Part shown: positions 20,444 through 30,964 of the stretch, one piece after another
Layout: every line of letters starts with the position of its first letter
Numbering within the stretch: the first letter of the stretch is position 1
Assembly (NCBI GenBank): GCA_034401135.1
Contig: JAWZSP010000004.1
Location: forward strand, 4,774,001 to 4,838,000
Direction of reading: 5' to 3'
From: Volutella citrinella
Lineage: Eukaryota; Ascomycota; Sordariomycetes; Hypocreales; Nectriaceae
DNA length: 64,000 nt
Notes under the pieces: model-generated
What the model was told of the DNA's origin: nothing
Seen by the model: only the letters and a program-made list of their open reading frames with translations
Database searches by the model: none
Position numbers and translations under genes: made by a program

Positions 20444-21441
20444 CGGCGTGCCAAGAGACTATTACAGCTAAGAGACAGATGATTCTAGCTAAGACTCTAG
20501 AACTCGTGTATGGAATACTGGGTACAATTAGCTAGTAAGCCACCAGCATATTTAGCTGCCTTGTCGCCTCAGGCAGAGGTTTCATCTGCTCCAGCAAGGG
20601 CTCTTTACAAGGGCCAGGGCGCTCAATTCGCTGTAAATAAGGGCCGTACGGGCCCGTAGTCATTTAGCAGAATCAGACCTCTTTTTACTGCTGCATCGGC
20701 CCTACCCGCCAGAATCCGTAATACTGTATATACTTGTGTACACGTGACATGGTTGCCTGTGACCCAGAGACCTTTGATCTTGACTAAGAAATCTTGAGGC
20801 TGCGTATATCAAGTAAAATTTTGTGCGCGTCGAATGGGCTGACTTGCGTCTCGTAACTAGGTGTGTCTCTCGACGGATGATGCGGGCATCTACCAGTTGA
20901 TTTCCATCCAGCCTGTTGCGGACAGATGTCTGCGTACTGGCTCGGACTAACTATGGTGTTGGCGCAGTTTGCTGATTGAAGGGACCTGGCCCAAAATCTG
21001 CCCATGTATGGGATGCTATTTTGGGCTTCGCATGGAGGTCACGCGCTAGCGGGCCTGAATTTGGGCACCATACCTGGGCTGCAGAGGTCAAGGCTGCCCA
21101 CCTGAGGCTGTCGTCTAATTGTTGCGCCGTGCGGGCACATGCTTGCGCGAGCTGCCCAACGCTGCTTGCTGGCTGGGTCTGTGGGGCAGAAGCCTCTTCG
21201 ACTCTTGCTACGAACCCATGCCTTATTCCCGGCCCAGCCTAAACGGAGCAACTGACGCCAATTGGGTGCAGATGCTTAGTTAATTTCAGCCCGCCGCCGT
21301 TCTCGTGCGGGGCTCGCCGTAACGGCGGAGTGGTCAGCGCCGTAGTGAGTCGATACACGTCCTTATTCGCGCCGGTGGCGCCAAGAAGCGACGAAGAGCG
21401 ACGCAGCCGGCTCAGGGACATCGCGTTCAAGCTTCTGTAGA
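20444..21441. other. Intergenic, repeat-like, no gene recognised
   Basis: Short frames only. The 3' part (from about 21260) may already belong to the LINE fragment that becomes recognisable at 21442. Confidence 0.45.
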
Positions 21442-21552
21442 GCCGAAGCCACACGAGCACTCGATGCGCTCCGAAACCTAGGATGGGACGTACAGTTTCG
21501 GTGGATTCTAGCACATGTCGGAGAACCCCACACGGAGATTAACGTGATTTAA
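21442..21552 (+). mobile_element. LINE RNase H fragment
   Basis: A 36-codon frame reads ATRALDALRNLGWDVQFRWILAHVG, the signature of the RNase H domain that ends fungal Tad/I-type non-LTR retrotransposons (WIPAHVG in relatives). It stops at 21550-21552. It is degraded and isolated from the second fragment by a minisatellite. Confidence 0.6.
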
Positions 21553-21634
21553 CACTTAACGGATCGCATCACCGACCGGATCGCTCTTACCCAAAAAAAG
21601 TACACATTAGGGCAGACTCCGTTATCTAGCGGGC

Positions 21635-22020
21635 AGCCTCAACGGGGAGGGTAGACTCTGCAAGGAGGGTAGACTCCACGAGGCGGGTAGCCTCTGGGAG
21701 GCCCAGAATCCGGACCAAACGAAGGGGCACAGGAAGGGCCACCGAAGAGCCGCAGCGAGCCGAGAATCCGGACCACCAGACAGCGACCTGGAAGGGCCAC
21801 AACGAAGGACCACAAGGAAGGACCACAAGGAAGGGCTACAAGGAAGGGCTACAGCAAAGGACCACGACGAAGGGGCACAAGGAAGGTCCACTATGAAGGA
21901 CCACAGCGAAGGGGCACAAGGATGGGCTGCCACAGTGAAATGCCTTGCCACAATGAAACCATGCCACAGTGAAATGCCACAGCGAAATGCGACAGCAAAA
22001 TGCCACAGCGAAAAGGGCAA
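21635..22020. repeat. GAAGGACCACAA-type minisatellite
   Basis: Some 20 imperfect units of roughly 15 bp (GAAGG(A/G)CCACAAG, GAAGGGCTACAAG, later GTGAAATGCCACA) fill this stretch. A shorter GAGGGTAGACTC repeat precedes them. The array generates a spurious His/Leu/Trp-rich minus-strand frame. Confidence 0.8.
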
Positions 22021-22099
22021 CCGGGGTCCCTGCGGGTTACTGGATTGAAGACCTCGCCAACAGTCGGGACAGCGATATATCTGCCGTATATACAAATGT

Positions 22100-22732
22100 A
22101 TTAAAGGGCTATGGAAAACCGGAAATGACGTAGTAATTAGATGGATCCCACGCAGCGAAGAAGATGAGCTACTTAAGCTCGCTAAGGTAAAGGCGAAGGA
22201 GTCAACTCAACATGGCGCCACGCCACAGGCGCAGACCGCGAAAATGCGATCGACAACGCTCAAATTAGCGAGATCCAAACTAGAAATTGGCAAGAGTTTA
22301 CCAGAGAAGGTCGGAAAATTCTCTAAAAGAATGGATACGGCATTGCCAGGTAAACATACACGACAGCTCTATAACGGACGGCCATGGAAAGAAAGAACGA
22401 TACTTGCGCAGCTCAGAACGGGCATGGCCAGACTGAACACACATCTCTACCGATTCAAAGCAGCGCCAACAGACCAGTGTGCATGCGGGCAAGCGACCGA
22501 GACAATAGAACATTTTCTCTTTCGATGCCGACAGTGGAATGAGCATCGAGCAGAGATGTTGCAATGTACAGAGACCCATAGAGGCAATCTGGCGTTTTAT
22601 CTGGGAGGAAAGTTACCCCAAGACGATGAGAACTGGACACCAAGCCTAGAAGCGGTTCGAGCGACAATACGATTCGCAATAGCGACAGGCCGACTTGATG
22701 CAGACCCACTACAGATGAGCCAAGATACTTGA
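22100..22732 (+). mobile_element. LINE 3' end (RNase H end plus CxC...H...C tail)
   Basis: The open frame covers NDVVIRWIPRSEEDELLKLAK...KEST (end of RNase H) and then ARLNTHLYRFKAAPTDQCACGQATETIEHFLFRCRQW. This C-terminal zinc-knuckle-like block is typical of Tad/I-clade LINE ORF2 proteins. The reverse transcriptase and endonuclease are missing, so the copy is 5'-truncated and non-autonomous. A shorter deleted copy lies at 24055-24195. Confidence 0.8.
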
Positions 22733-22949
22733 CCCAACATAACTTACTCGACCAACACTCATCTATTCGTGTCAGACACCGCTTTAGCTGCCGAAGATAG
22801 GACGCTAAATACCCGGAGAACGGTCTCCAAGCTCGCCTACTAACAAGCTAACCCACGAGAAGCCATAGAGACGAAAAGAGTGGATTTACAATAAATAAAC
22901 GGATTCTTCACGGGCTTAAAGGAGACTAGGTTAAATCTTAAGAAATGTA

Positions 22950-23306
22950 TTAGTAGTTTAGCAATAGTCGCCCTTTCGGCGTAGCCGCCGGGCGTAATAA
23001 ATAGTGAGTAAGGTATCTTTCCACCTGGCCGCGCTTCAAAGATCTACGCGCAATAGCAGCCACAAGGCTCATGATGATTGCTGGCTCAGTGGAGAGGTTC
23101 TCACGCTTAGATAGGGCAGATTTATAAGTGTTCACGGCAATTTGAGCTTGATGGTGGATCACTGTTGAAGAGACTCTTCGAGTGGTTAGCGGCACGCCTT
23201 GATGGACCACACTCTCTTCATGGTCGAGGGAGCTTCCCTGTTCGGCAGTACCAGCAGCCATAGCGATAGAGAAGACAAATACTTTAACGGCAGTTAAGAG
23301 AATCAT
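22950..23306 (-). CDS. Small hypothetical protein with N-terminal hydrophobic segment
   Basis: 118 residues from an ATG at 23306. The N-terminus MILLTAVKVFVFSIAMAAGTAEQ could be a signal or anchor segment. The rest is basic and helical (IARRSLKRGQVERYLTHYLLR). Family unknown. It has the same strand and only 8 bp from the next ORF, so the two may be exons of one gene, but I could not find a frame-consistent splice. Confidence 0.35.
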   Translation of the reverse strand: MILLTAVKVFVFSIAMAAGTAEQGSSLDHEESVVHQGVPLTTRRVSSTVIHHQAQIAVNTYKSALSKRENLSTEPAIIMSLVAAIARRSLKRGQVERYLTHYLLRPAATPKGRLLLNY

Positions 23307-23314
23307 TACGCTGT

Positions 23315-23800
23315 TTAGGGCCGTCGATATGACCTCTGCCGGATATGTGAGCTTCCAGATACAAAGACTAGAGTAGCTGGGTCAGTCGACTCACTTTCGT
23401 AGCCAGGCAAACCTCCGGGATACTGAGACGGGCTTAGCCAGAATGGATCACTGAGCCGCCATTGGGATGATCTGCCCATGAAGAGGATGAATCCGAGTTG
23501 GATCACCAGAACCGCCGAGGTGCAGAGGAGGGCATTGCTGAAATAGAAGAGGCCGACGACTAACGCCGAAATAACGAAAGACAATGCTGCAGTCATCCAC
23601 GCGGAAGATGCCCAAAGTGGCCAACCCCAGACCTGGCCCATACTGAGGTAAACAGCGAGCGCAAACGGCCAAGGGATTGGCCGGCTAGCTTGAGCCCCAG
23701 CAGCGGGCGGCGTCTCGCGAGAGGCGCTTGAGGCGGGAGCGGCTTGGGAGCGCCCGGGAGCTCGAGCCCACTTCGCTTGATCATGTCCCTGGTTTCTCAC
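23315..23800 (-). CDS. Hypothetical membrane protein, 5' end unresolved
   Basis: About 160 residues. An N-terminal Ala/Pro-rich region precedes two or three hydrophobic segments (PFALAVYLSMGQVW, MTAALSFVISALVVGLFYF, LLCTSAVLVIQLGFILFM). The open frame begins with GTG and not ATG, so a 5' exon is likely missing. No family was recognised. Confidence 0.35.
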   Translation of the reverse strand: MRNQGHDQAKWARAPGRSQAAPASSASRETPPAAGAQASRPIPWPFALAVYLSMGQVWGWPLWASSAWMTAALSFVISALVVGLFYFSNALLCTSAVLVIQLGFILFMGRSSQWRLSDPFWLSPSQYPGGLPGYESESTDPATLVFVSGSSHIRQRSYRRP

Positions 23801-24054
23801 CGTTCTAACCTCGATCTATTCGTACGAGCTCGATCTATGCTCGGTTCTCGCCAGAGCGGCGTTCAAAGATCCTATTAGAATCGAACCCGCGCAGGTCATA
23901 TTTACGACGTAAAATGTGACTCCTGGAATGCAGTCCCGATGGCGGTTTCACTCTAACTGGAAACGAAGATACTCTCGTACACATGGGGGTCTGAGGACGT
24001 CACGTTCGAAGACTTAGTCGATGGTACCGGTGGCCATAAGGCTGGCTACAAGAG

Positions 24055-24195
24055 ACGGACGGTCATGGAAAGAAAGGACGATACTTGCGCAGCTCGGGAC
24101 TGGTATGGCCAGACTGAATACTTATCTCTACCGAATCAAGGCAAGCGAGCGAGACAGTTCAAAGTACAGAGACCCATAGAGGCAGAGACGAGCGA
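24055..24195 (+). mobile_element. Second, internally deleted LINE 3' fragment
   Basis: It matches the 22370-22590 part of the larger fragment: GGAAAGAAAGGACGATACTT, GCCAGACTGAATAC, and TACAGAGACCCATAGAGGCA. About 90 bp between the blocks is missing. No usable reading frame remains. Confidence 0.7.
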
Positions 24196-24434
24196 TTACT
24201 GTACTGTCAAATAGAAGGCTAGGAGGACCACAGAAGGCCTGACACGTACAGTACTGTGCATGGATACAGAACAGCCATTAGGACAGTCAGTAGAGGGCCC
24301 CATGGGAACTGAGGTCCAGCCCGGGAAGGGAGGTTAGCGAGGCTGAACGGGAACGACCTGTGTCCGCAGGGCGATTCTTGGAAAGAGGAAATGGCCTCGT
24401 GGAAACCGGAATGGGGCCTCTGTCCCGAGAGACC

Positions 24435-24635
24435 GTGGCAGTGCCAGCTGCTGGTAGCAAGACGGTCCTGAGAGACGTGGCGGTGCCAACTACTGGTAGT
24501 GACGGCCCTTGGCAGGTCAGCGGCAGTGCTAGCTACTGGTAGCAAGACGTTGTCGAGGCGGTGCTAACTACTGGTAGCAAGACGTACGGCCCTGAGCAAG
24601 GTAAGCGGCAGTGCTAGCTACTGGTAGCAAAGAAG
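24435..24635 (-). repeat. CTACTGGTAGCAA minisatellite
   Basis: Five units of the form GGCAGTGCTAGCTACTGGTAGCAAGACG begin at about 24435, 24478, 24520, 24556 and 24604. Their reverse complement carries GCTACCAGTAG, the core of the array at 9671-9850. Confidence 0.8.
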
Positions 24636-24974
24636 TCACGAGGGACCGTGGCAGTGCGAAGACGACCGCGGCTAATTCTTGCTCCCACGAATCACGCGAG
24701 ACCAGCAAGCCAGGCTGCACTCCTTCGTCAGCAGATCCAATCACGCCCGTCGATCAGTTGTCGCTACCAGTCTGTCGGGTCCAGTGCGGGGGCTGGCTTG
24801 CCTGTTGGACCAACACCTTCACGGCCGGCGAATAGCCTCTTCAGCGGAAAATAGTCAACACGCTGGCGCTTAGGTTCGCTCCGGTCCAATGGGGCGGCAT
24901 TTAAACCCGCCGGCCATCCAGGACCGGTTCGCGGCCCAACCCTCTCCTGCGTGGTAAGTCCTCTGCGCGACCTG

Positions 24975-25478
24975 ATGTGCTTCTTCGACCATACAGTTTG
25001 GGCGTGCGGATCGTGGAGGTGGGCATCTTTCCGCCAAAAATGTAACAAGGAATACAGGATTGGCGCCACATGTGGCCTGAGGCTCGTGTTCTCCACCCAC
25101 TACGACGGCGCGGCTTGCAGACCGTGCAGGCTGATCGGCGCCAAGCGGCGGCGAATCAAGAAGATGGTCGCAGACATTGACCGGTGGACGCGACAGGGCA
25201 CTTGCCCGGCAACCGTCGAGAGGAGCCGAGACGACATCGCGCAGCTCGAGCATTCCATCTCTTGTCTTTGGCGGAAGCATCTCGGGGACGAACTTGTTGC
25301 ACGAATGACGTCGCGGTGGACGACGACGGCGACGGCGCTAGCGACGGTAAGCAACTGGGCCATTTTCGCAGAGACTGCTGACCATTCGCCAGAAACGCCG
25401 CAAGCGGCTGCCAGGTTCAGGCGAGAGGGAGCGGGCAGACTGACTCCTGCCACCGCGTCTCGCCATCAGCGCGGATAG
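24975..25478 (+). CDS. Conserved fungal hypothetical protein with Cys pairs
   Basis: 167 residues from the ATG at 24975. The N-terminus MCFFDHTVWACGSWRW...FRQKCNKEYRIGATCGL, then CRPC, then RRRIKKMVADIDRWTRQG resembles a family of small hypothetical proteins I recall from many filamentous ascomycetes. It has four to six Cys, possibly a metal site, followed by a basic coiled region with QLEHSISCLWRKH. The frame looks intact, but the last ~50 residues are low complexity. Function unknown. Confidence 0.55.
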   Translation: MCFFDHTVWACGSWRWASFRQKCNKEYRIGATCGLRLVFSTHYDGAACRPCRLIGAKRRRIKKMVADIDRWTRQGTCPATVERSRDDIAQLEHSISCLWRKHLGDELVARMTSRWTTTATALATVSNWAIFAETADHSPETPQAAARFRREGAGRLTPATASRHQRG

Positions 25479-26030
25479 TCCTCGGGCCGTGACAGCCACG
25501 GCTGTGTAGTGCTGGGCGTACGAGCGAATCCGCGGCGCCCCAATCCAAGAAATCACAACGAAAGCGAGACCGAAAATGAACCTCGGCGCCAACTTACGAG
25601 TTGGGCGCGAGTCGCGTTGGCGTGGATAATCTTCGGTCTGCAGACCCTAGTACTAGCCATCAGAACCGAGATTCTCGATTGCCCCGGCTCCCGGGATATC
25701 ACAGCGAAATTGCTCTTCTGCGCTAATGGGTTCGTTCAACTGTACCCCCGTCCCGGCTATGCCTCAAACTGGGCTAGAGAGCGCGCCACAAACAGCATTC
25801 CTCATCCAAACGAGCGGCTACGACTGCTATTCGCAGAGGGCGTTGCCCTACGTCGCGACCATTCCTCTCCTCCGTCGGCGACATCCCTGTCAGCCCAGAC
25901 TCCTTGCCCTGCTCGGCTCCCTCGCAAGCGCTTTCAAGCTATCTGCTGATGGAAACCAAATCCGCTAAAATCCGCTGAAACTGACACTCCAACATAAGAG
26001 CTCTCAATGCGTGCTATAGAAGAGTCCACC
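25479..26030. other. Intergenic, nothing recognised
   Basis: Two overlapping plus-strand frames (25509-25949 and 25726-25968) lack recognisable motifs. I do not call them genes. Confidence 0.4.
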
Positions 26031-26604
26031 CTAGGCTTCGGCAACCGGTTCTCGCCACTGATAAGACCCATCCTCATTTCTATGATACCACATCTGGTGT
26101 GCAGAACTCCACGTCCAATACTCCTCCGGTGACAATACTGTGGATGTCGGAGCTTGCGTGGACACTACATCAGTCCCCTTCCTGTTATGGCTTCTCCCCA
26201 TTTTGTTTGGATTGCGCTTTGTCTGACCGGATGGGGGACTCTGTGAAGATCTGGGGCGCTTGGAAGCGGATTTTTTGGAAGATTGCTTAGAGCTTATTTG
26301 CGTGGAATGTGTCTGGTGGCTAGGAGTGGTCGAGGTAAAGCTCGCTGAAAAGCTCATCGATGGTTCTCCGTCAAACGGTGCGGATGCTTGGGCCTCATCT
26401 TCCTCATCGTCGTCCGGGTAGAGGTACTGGGGAAATTTCTCTCTTTTTCTTGTCGAAGATTGACTCTCCAGCTGGCACAATCTCCGATGGATCGACTGGA
26501 GTTATACGGAAGACGGAGGAGGAGGGTGCTGGGATGTTGCTGACCGCAGCGCAGGCACCTGTAGTAGCCAGGACGGCAACGGCAACAATGGCGTTGAAAC
26601 GCAT
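26031..26604 (-). pseudogene. Secreted small protein with an apparent 1-nt frameshift
   Basis: The N-terminal frame starts at 26604 with MRFNAIVAVAVLATTGACA, a clear signal peptide, and runs to ...ESIFDKKKRE. From there the protein-like sequence continues only in another frame (KFPQYLYPDDDEEDEAQ...), through a Ser/Lys-rich middle to EEYWTWSSAHQMWYHRNEDGSYQW. The change occurs in an A/G run near 26455-26465 and looks like a one-base insertion. No intron fits there. It is either a broken effector-like gene or a sequencing error in a homopurine tract. Family unknown. Confidence 0.5.
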
Positions 26605-26969
26605 TTTGAAGGAAGACGCTGAGTTTGCGTTGAGCAGCAGTGAGTTCGGTGTTTCTGCTGGTAGCTATGAAACAGCTAAATCGAGTGTGTTGCTCACTGA
26701 TTCACCAGTCCGAAGGATATCATGTCTTTTCTTATTTAACAGTCAACTTACTACTATATTTTGACTTGCAGACTTTGTTTTCATCGGGGATTGTATTTCC
26801 AGATCCTTGATAGATCCTGCTTTATCCTTTCCACACTATTTTTATTTTTTGAACAAGCAGCGGAGGCTCGACGTAAGCTCCGGTCAACACGTTGGTCACC
26901 GACTGGAGGGATACTCAACCACGTGCCCGTGATGACGCAGGACAGTCGGTTTCTCTGTATTTTTTTATT

Positions 26970-27215
26970 GGCCGCTGCGAAGAATGAAAAACACGTGGGT
27001 AGGTTGTTGCAACGCTATAGCGGCCGCTGGATCCTTGCATATCGATCCATCGTCGGCTGCTGCGAAGAAAGAGAAATGTGGTCAAGCTATTGAGACATCA
27101 CGACAGCCGCTAGACGGTTTGTCAAATCCTTTACAATCCTTCGTCGGCCGCGGCAAGCAAGGGAATAGTTAGTCGACGTGTCAAAACGCGGCAGCGGCCG
27201 CTAGATCCTTGGCAT
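26970..27215. repeat. Three diverged ~85-bp tandem copies
   Basis: Blocks starting near 26970, 27058 and 27141 share the order GCTGCGAAGAAxGA, then AGCGGCCGCT(A/G)GATCCTT. They are strongly diverged, so this is an old duplication. No gene is called between 26605 and 27465. A short frame at 27209-27454 has no ATG at its start. Confidence 0.55.
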
Positions 27216-27465
27216 TTTCGGATTTTCCCGGTCACGACGCTAGCCCCCAACCTCCTCCCTATCATCCTGACCATCTCAACTCAAGACCCAGCTGGATGGA
27301 TGCCTGGCTGAACAATGATGGACCAAATAAGCAATCCAAAACGCGAGCGACCCCGAAATCATATGTCTTGACCAGAAAGAGCAAGGCGGATGTAGATTCA
27401 CTCTTTGGGTCACAAGGGATTACGAAATGGGCAGAGGTCTACGGTATTTATTGACTATGGGGTAA

Positions 27466-28460
27466 TTAACCCCTCAACTCCGCGCAGTTCACAGTGGCCA
27501 CTCGGCCGGCATCCCAAAAGGCCCTGAAGGCCAAGTGCAACTCCATGGCTCTCACATAGGCCATCTTGCCATTCCCCGCCTTGACTTTGATCTGTGACGA
27601 TGCCGTAGCACCGCCCCTTCCGCGCTTGCGCTTGCGCGAGTCCTTGTCCTCGGACTCGTCTCCCGCCAAAGAACCTATCAGATGCACATCGCCGACAACA
27701 AGAAGAAATGACTGCTGTCGGGTCACCATGACATTGAGACGATTGGCGTCGGTCAAGAATCCCGGGCCTGAACGCTGAGTAGCAACCAGAACCACAATGA
27801 CTCGATTTTCGCGGCCCTGGAAGGAATCGACAGTGGTTACCTCCATCTCTCGAATACCCTCATAATTAGCGTTTCGGAGCGTTCGTTCGATCACGGCACG
27901 TTAGCTTTATAGGGCGTGATGATTGAGATGTCGGACGCCATGACGTTATTGGCGGCGACAAAGTCGCGGATGATATCCAGGGCGGTAGTAGTGTGACCCC
28001 GATTGATCTTAGAGCCAGTCGCGGGATCCGTAATGACCTTGGAGCCTTGGCAGTGGATAAAGGCCTCCTTGAGCGTCCCGGTAGGCAAAGGACGGAGGCT
28101 CGGGAATCGTTGCGCCAGAAAGACGTCCATATGCCTGCCGATAGCGTGGTCCGTTAGGGCAATATCGGACTTGCTCCCATACTCGAAGGGAACATTTGAG
28201 TACATCAGCCTGTGGCTAAGGCTAAACAGATCCTTGGCCATACGGTGCTGGACACGGAGGCGGTAGACGGGTCAGCCAGCCCCTTTGAAAAATTGTAGGG
28301 CTGAGATCCTGGCGTCCTGAACATGTCGGTTGCGTGCATTGCCTTCGTCATCAAAAGCATCGAGGGACATAACAGCAGGAAGCAGCTGCTTCTCATCGCG
28401 GTGCGCAAAGGAGCGGTCGGCAGCTGTTGAAGCTTGATCAAAGTAGGATCTACCGTCCAC
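27466..28460 (-). pseudogene. Upf1-like (SF1) helicase C-terminal half, broken
   Basis: The recognisable order is DEKQLLP (motif III), VYRLRVQHRM (motif IV), SIITPYKANV, TVDSFQGRE (motif V) and NRLNVMVTR (motif VI), all SF1/Upf1-type AAA_12 features. The Walker A and B half is absent. The frame is broken twice. A TGA stands where FKGAG-W-PVYRL is expected (28275 region, TGG to TGA), and one base is missing near 27893 between YKANV and VIERTL. Such helicases occur near heterokaryon loci and in accessory DNA. This copy cannot be functional. Confidence 0.8.
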
Positions 28461-29041
28461 CCCTTACCCCGCGTTGGATGGTGGCTAGTTATTTTGCACT
28501 ATGAGACATCTTGTATATACTGTGCGCTTCCGTCAATGTGGCTCGTTTAGGCCATCCAGACCGCGCAATGCCCCGACAGTGCGCGCACTTAGTGCTCGAT
28601 CCCCAGCACCCCTCTACAACACATTGTAACTATTATCAATTGGATTCGCGGCCTGCGACGCAGCTTGTAGGGACTATCATATTGGGCAATATAGTCTCAA
28701 TGCTTCCAAGATAGGAAGATACCTCAAGATGCAAGTCACAACCTCGAGTTGCAATCTGTGTGATGCAGATCTTTGCAGATGGCCATTTTGCTGGGGCCTC
28801 TATTATAGTGTCGCTGCCCGTAGTGACCAATGTCACTTGTTATCCGGGCCCCTTATTGGCATCCATCCCTGAAACAAGTCCACGGCTGGCACCTTCGGGC
28901 AGGCAAGTGATAGCAAGTATCTTGATTGTAGATTACATGACTTGCGATTCCAGCTACCAGCCCTCTCTTACAGTAGTCACAGAGCACCTTCCCAGACGTC
29001 ATAATTCCTGCAACCGTCGGAGCGGTCGTGTCCTGCCCCTC
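28461..29041. other. Intergenic, nothing recognised
   Basis: Only short frames. It contains the presumed 3' flank of the sugar transporter. Confidence 0.5.
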
Positions 29042-30964
29042 TTACTCATCCGCGCCCTTACGGGTCACCTCCCTGGCGTTCTCGCCACGGATCTGAGCCT
29101 CGGGCTTGAACTCCTTGAACTTGCGCGCGGGGATGCCCTTGACGAACATTTCGTCCAGTTCCTCGTAGGTGCGGCCTGCAGTCTCGGGTAGCTCGAACCA
29201 GAGGTAGATGAGGCACAGCACGCTGCAGCCACCGAAGATGAAAGCCACCTTTGCGCTCAGATTGGCCTTGTCCGGGTTGAATAGGTAGGGCAGCACGAAA
29301 CTCCAGAAACAATTCAAAGAATTCACGACAGCAAGCCCTATAGCGACCGTCTTCGCCCTGAGTCGTGAGGTTGAGACTTCGGCGAGCACGGTAAAGGCCA
29401 CGGCTCTAGTGTTGGGTTAGTATATCACAGTTTGGAGTCGAGTTCATCAAGTGTTAGGGCCAGAGTTAGGTATTAAATGAGACGCACCCAATCGAGACGT
29501 TATAAAGCCAGCAATATAGCAAGATGAAGGCGACGGTGGCCTGGATGGCCGACTGGTTGCCGGTTGCGGTGGCGCAGCCTCCCATGGCAAGGAGGATGAC
29601 AGTCAGGCCGAGCAGGCCGTAAAAGGTCAGGTTGCGGCGTCCCACGTGATCGACAAGGTACCAGGACATGACGCTACCAATCATGGAGACGACCTGCTGG
29701 ATAATCTGCAGCTTGAAGCTCATCTGGGTGCTATACCCGGCGAGTTGCCTCAACATCCGTTAGCATTCCCAGTCGCCAAAAGGGCCAGATTGACTCACAT
29801 GTAATAGGTTGCATAACTGCTGGCGAAGGTAATGCCAGAGAAAGCCTGCATGCACTTGGGGGCGATGCTGATGAGGGTGCGGCGGAGGTTGGTGGTACGG
29901 AAGCACTCGAGATACGTGACACCCTCAGTCTCCGCACTGATCTTCTCTAGCGTCTGCTGGATCACCGACAGCCTCTTGCGGCCCTCCTCTCCGGCGTATC
30001 CCAGCTTCTCGAGGTTGCGCAGCGCGGCGTCGGGTCGGTTCTGGCCAACGAGCCACCAGGGGGACCTGTTTTCATCGGTATTAGCCAAGGTCTCAAGCAG
30101 AGACTGGTTTCTTTCGGCCTACGTACTCGGGCATGAACGCAATGGGAATGGTCACGACTGCAGCAAAGCCGTATTGGGCGCAGAAGACGGCTCGGTAAGC
30201 CCAGCGGCTCTCATATCTTCCAGTGTAGTTGACAATGAGCGCGGAGACGAGCGGGCCGAGGGTGTATGAGAAGCCGACGAGGCAGGTGAAGATGCCACGG
30301 AAGGCCAAGGGGGCGACCTGTGCGGGTACAAATTAGCTTGTTTTTCTTTCCATGTGTATAGCGACGAACCTCTCCAATGTAGCTAACGCACACGGTGGCG
30401 ATGCAGCCGGTACCGAAGCCATTGAGGAACTTGCCGCCAAAGAAAAGCTCGTTGGTGGTGGCGACGAATTCCATGGTGATGGCAGCATAGCTGATAACGA
30501 GGGCGAGGATGAGGATGGGCTTGCGGCCGAACTTGTCTGCCAGATAGCCACCGCCGAGACAGCCAAAGATGGCTCTGGCTCACAAGGTCAGCTCCATGAT
30601 GCGACGCAATTCCAACAGTGTCCACTCACGAGGCCATGGGCGCGCCGCTAAAAGCAGACTGCCAGTTCGCATAGAGGGTCCATTTGCCCTTGTACAGATG
30701 GCCAAAGTCCTCCCGGAAGCGGGGGATGCCGAGGATGTTGCCCGAGGCCTGGTTCTCGAAGCTGACGAGCAGCACGTACCAGACGGCGAAGAGAGCCCAG
30801 AAGCAGGCCTTGGGGTACCGCCGCAGCGACTCCCGCTTGCCGATCTCGTGCTCCTCCTGGTTGCCGATGAGGGCCAGCTGCCTGGCCTCCTCGGTGATGC
30901 CCTCGTGGGTGGTGGACGTGGGCTGGTGCTGCTTCTCGGCGTCCATTGTTGCGTTGGTTGCCAT
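29042..30964 (-). CDS. MFS sugar transporter (alpha-glucoside permease-like)
   Basis: Six exons: 30964-30630, 30574-30370, 30317-30127, 30065-29799, 29748-29488 and 29405-29042. They give 540 residues with all junctions in frame. Sugar-porter marks are present: YLADKFGRKP after TM2, MPESPWWL at the end of TM6, a QLAGYS motif, DHVGRR after TM8 and LPETAGRTYEELDEMF at the end. The N-terminal cytosolic part (ALIGNQEEHEIGKRESLRRYPKACFWAL) resembles fungal maltose/alpha-glucoside:H+ symporters. Plasma-membrane sugar uptake is inferred from the family. The second intron uses GTTCGT as donor. Confidence 0.9.

Noticed and set aside
21622..22095. His/Trp/Leu-rich minus-strand frame
   Set aside because: Generated by a minisatellite with a unit of about 15 bp.
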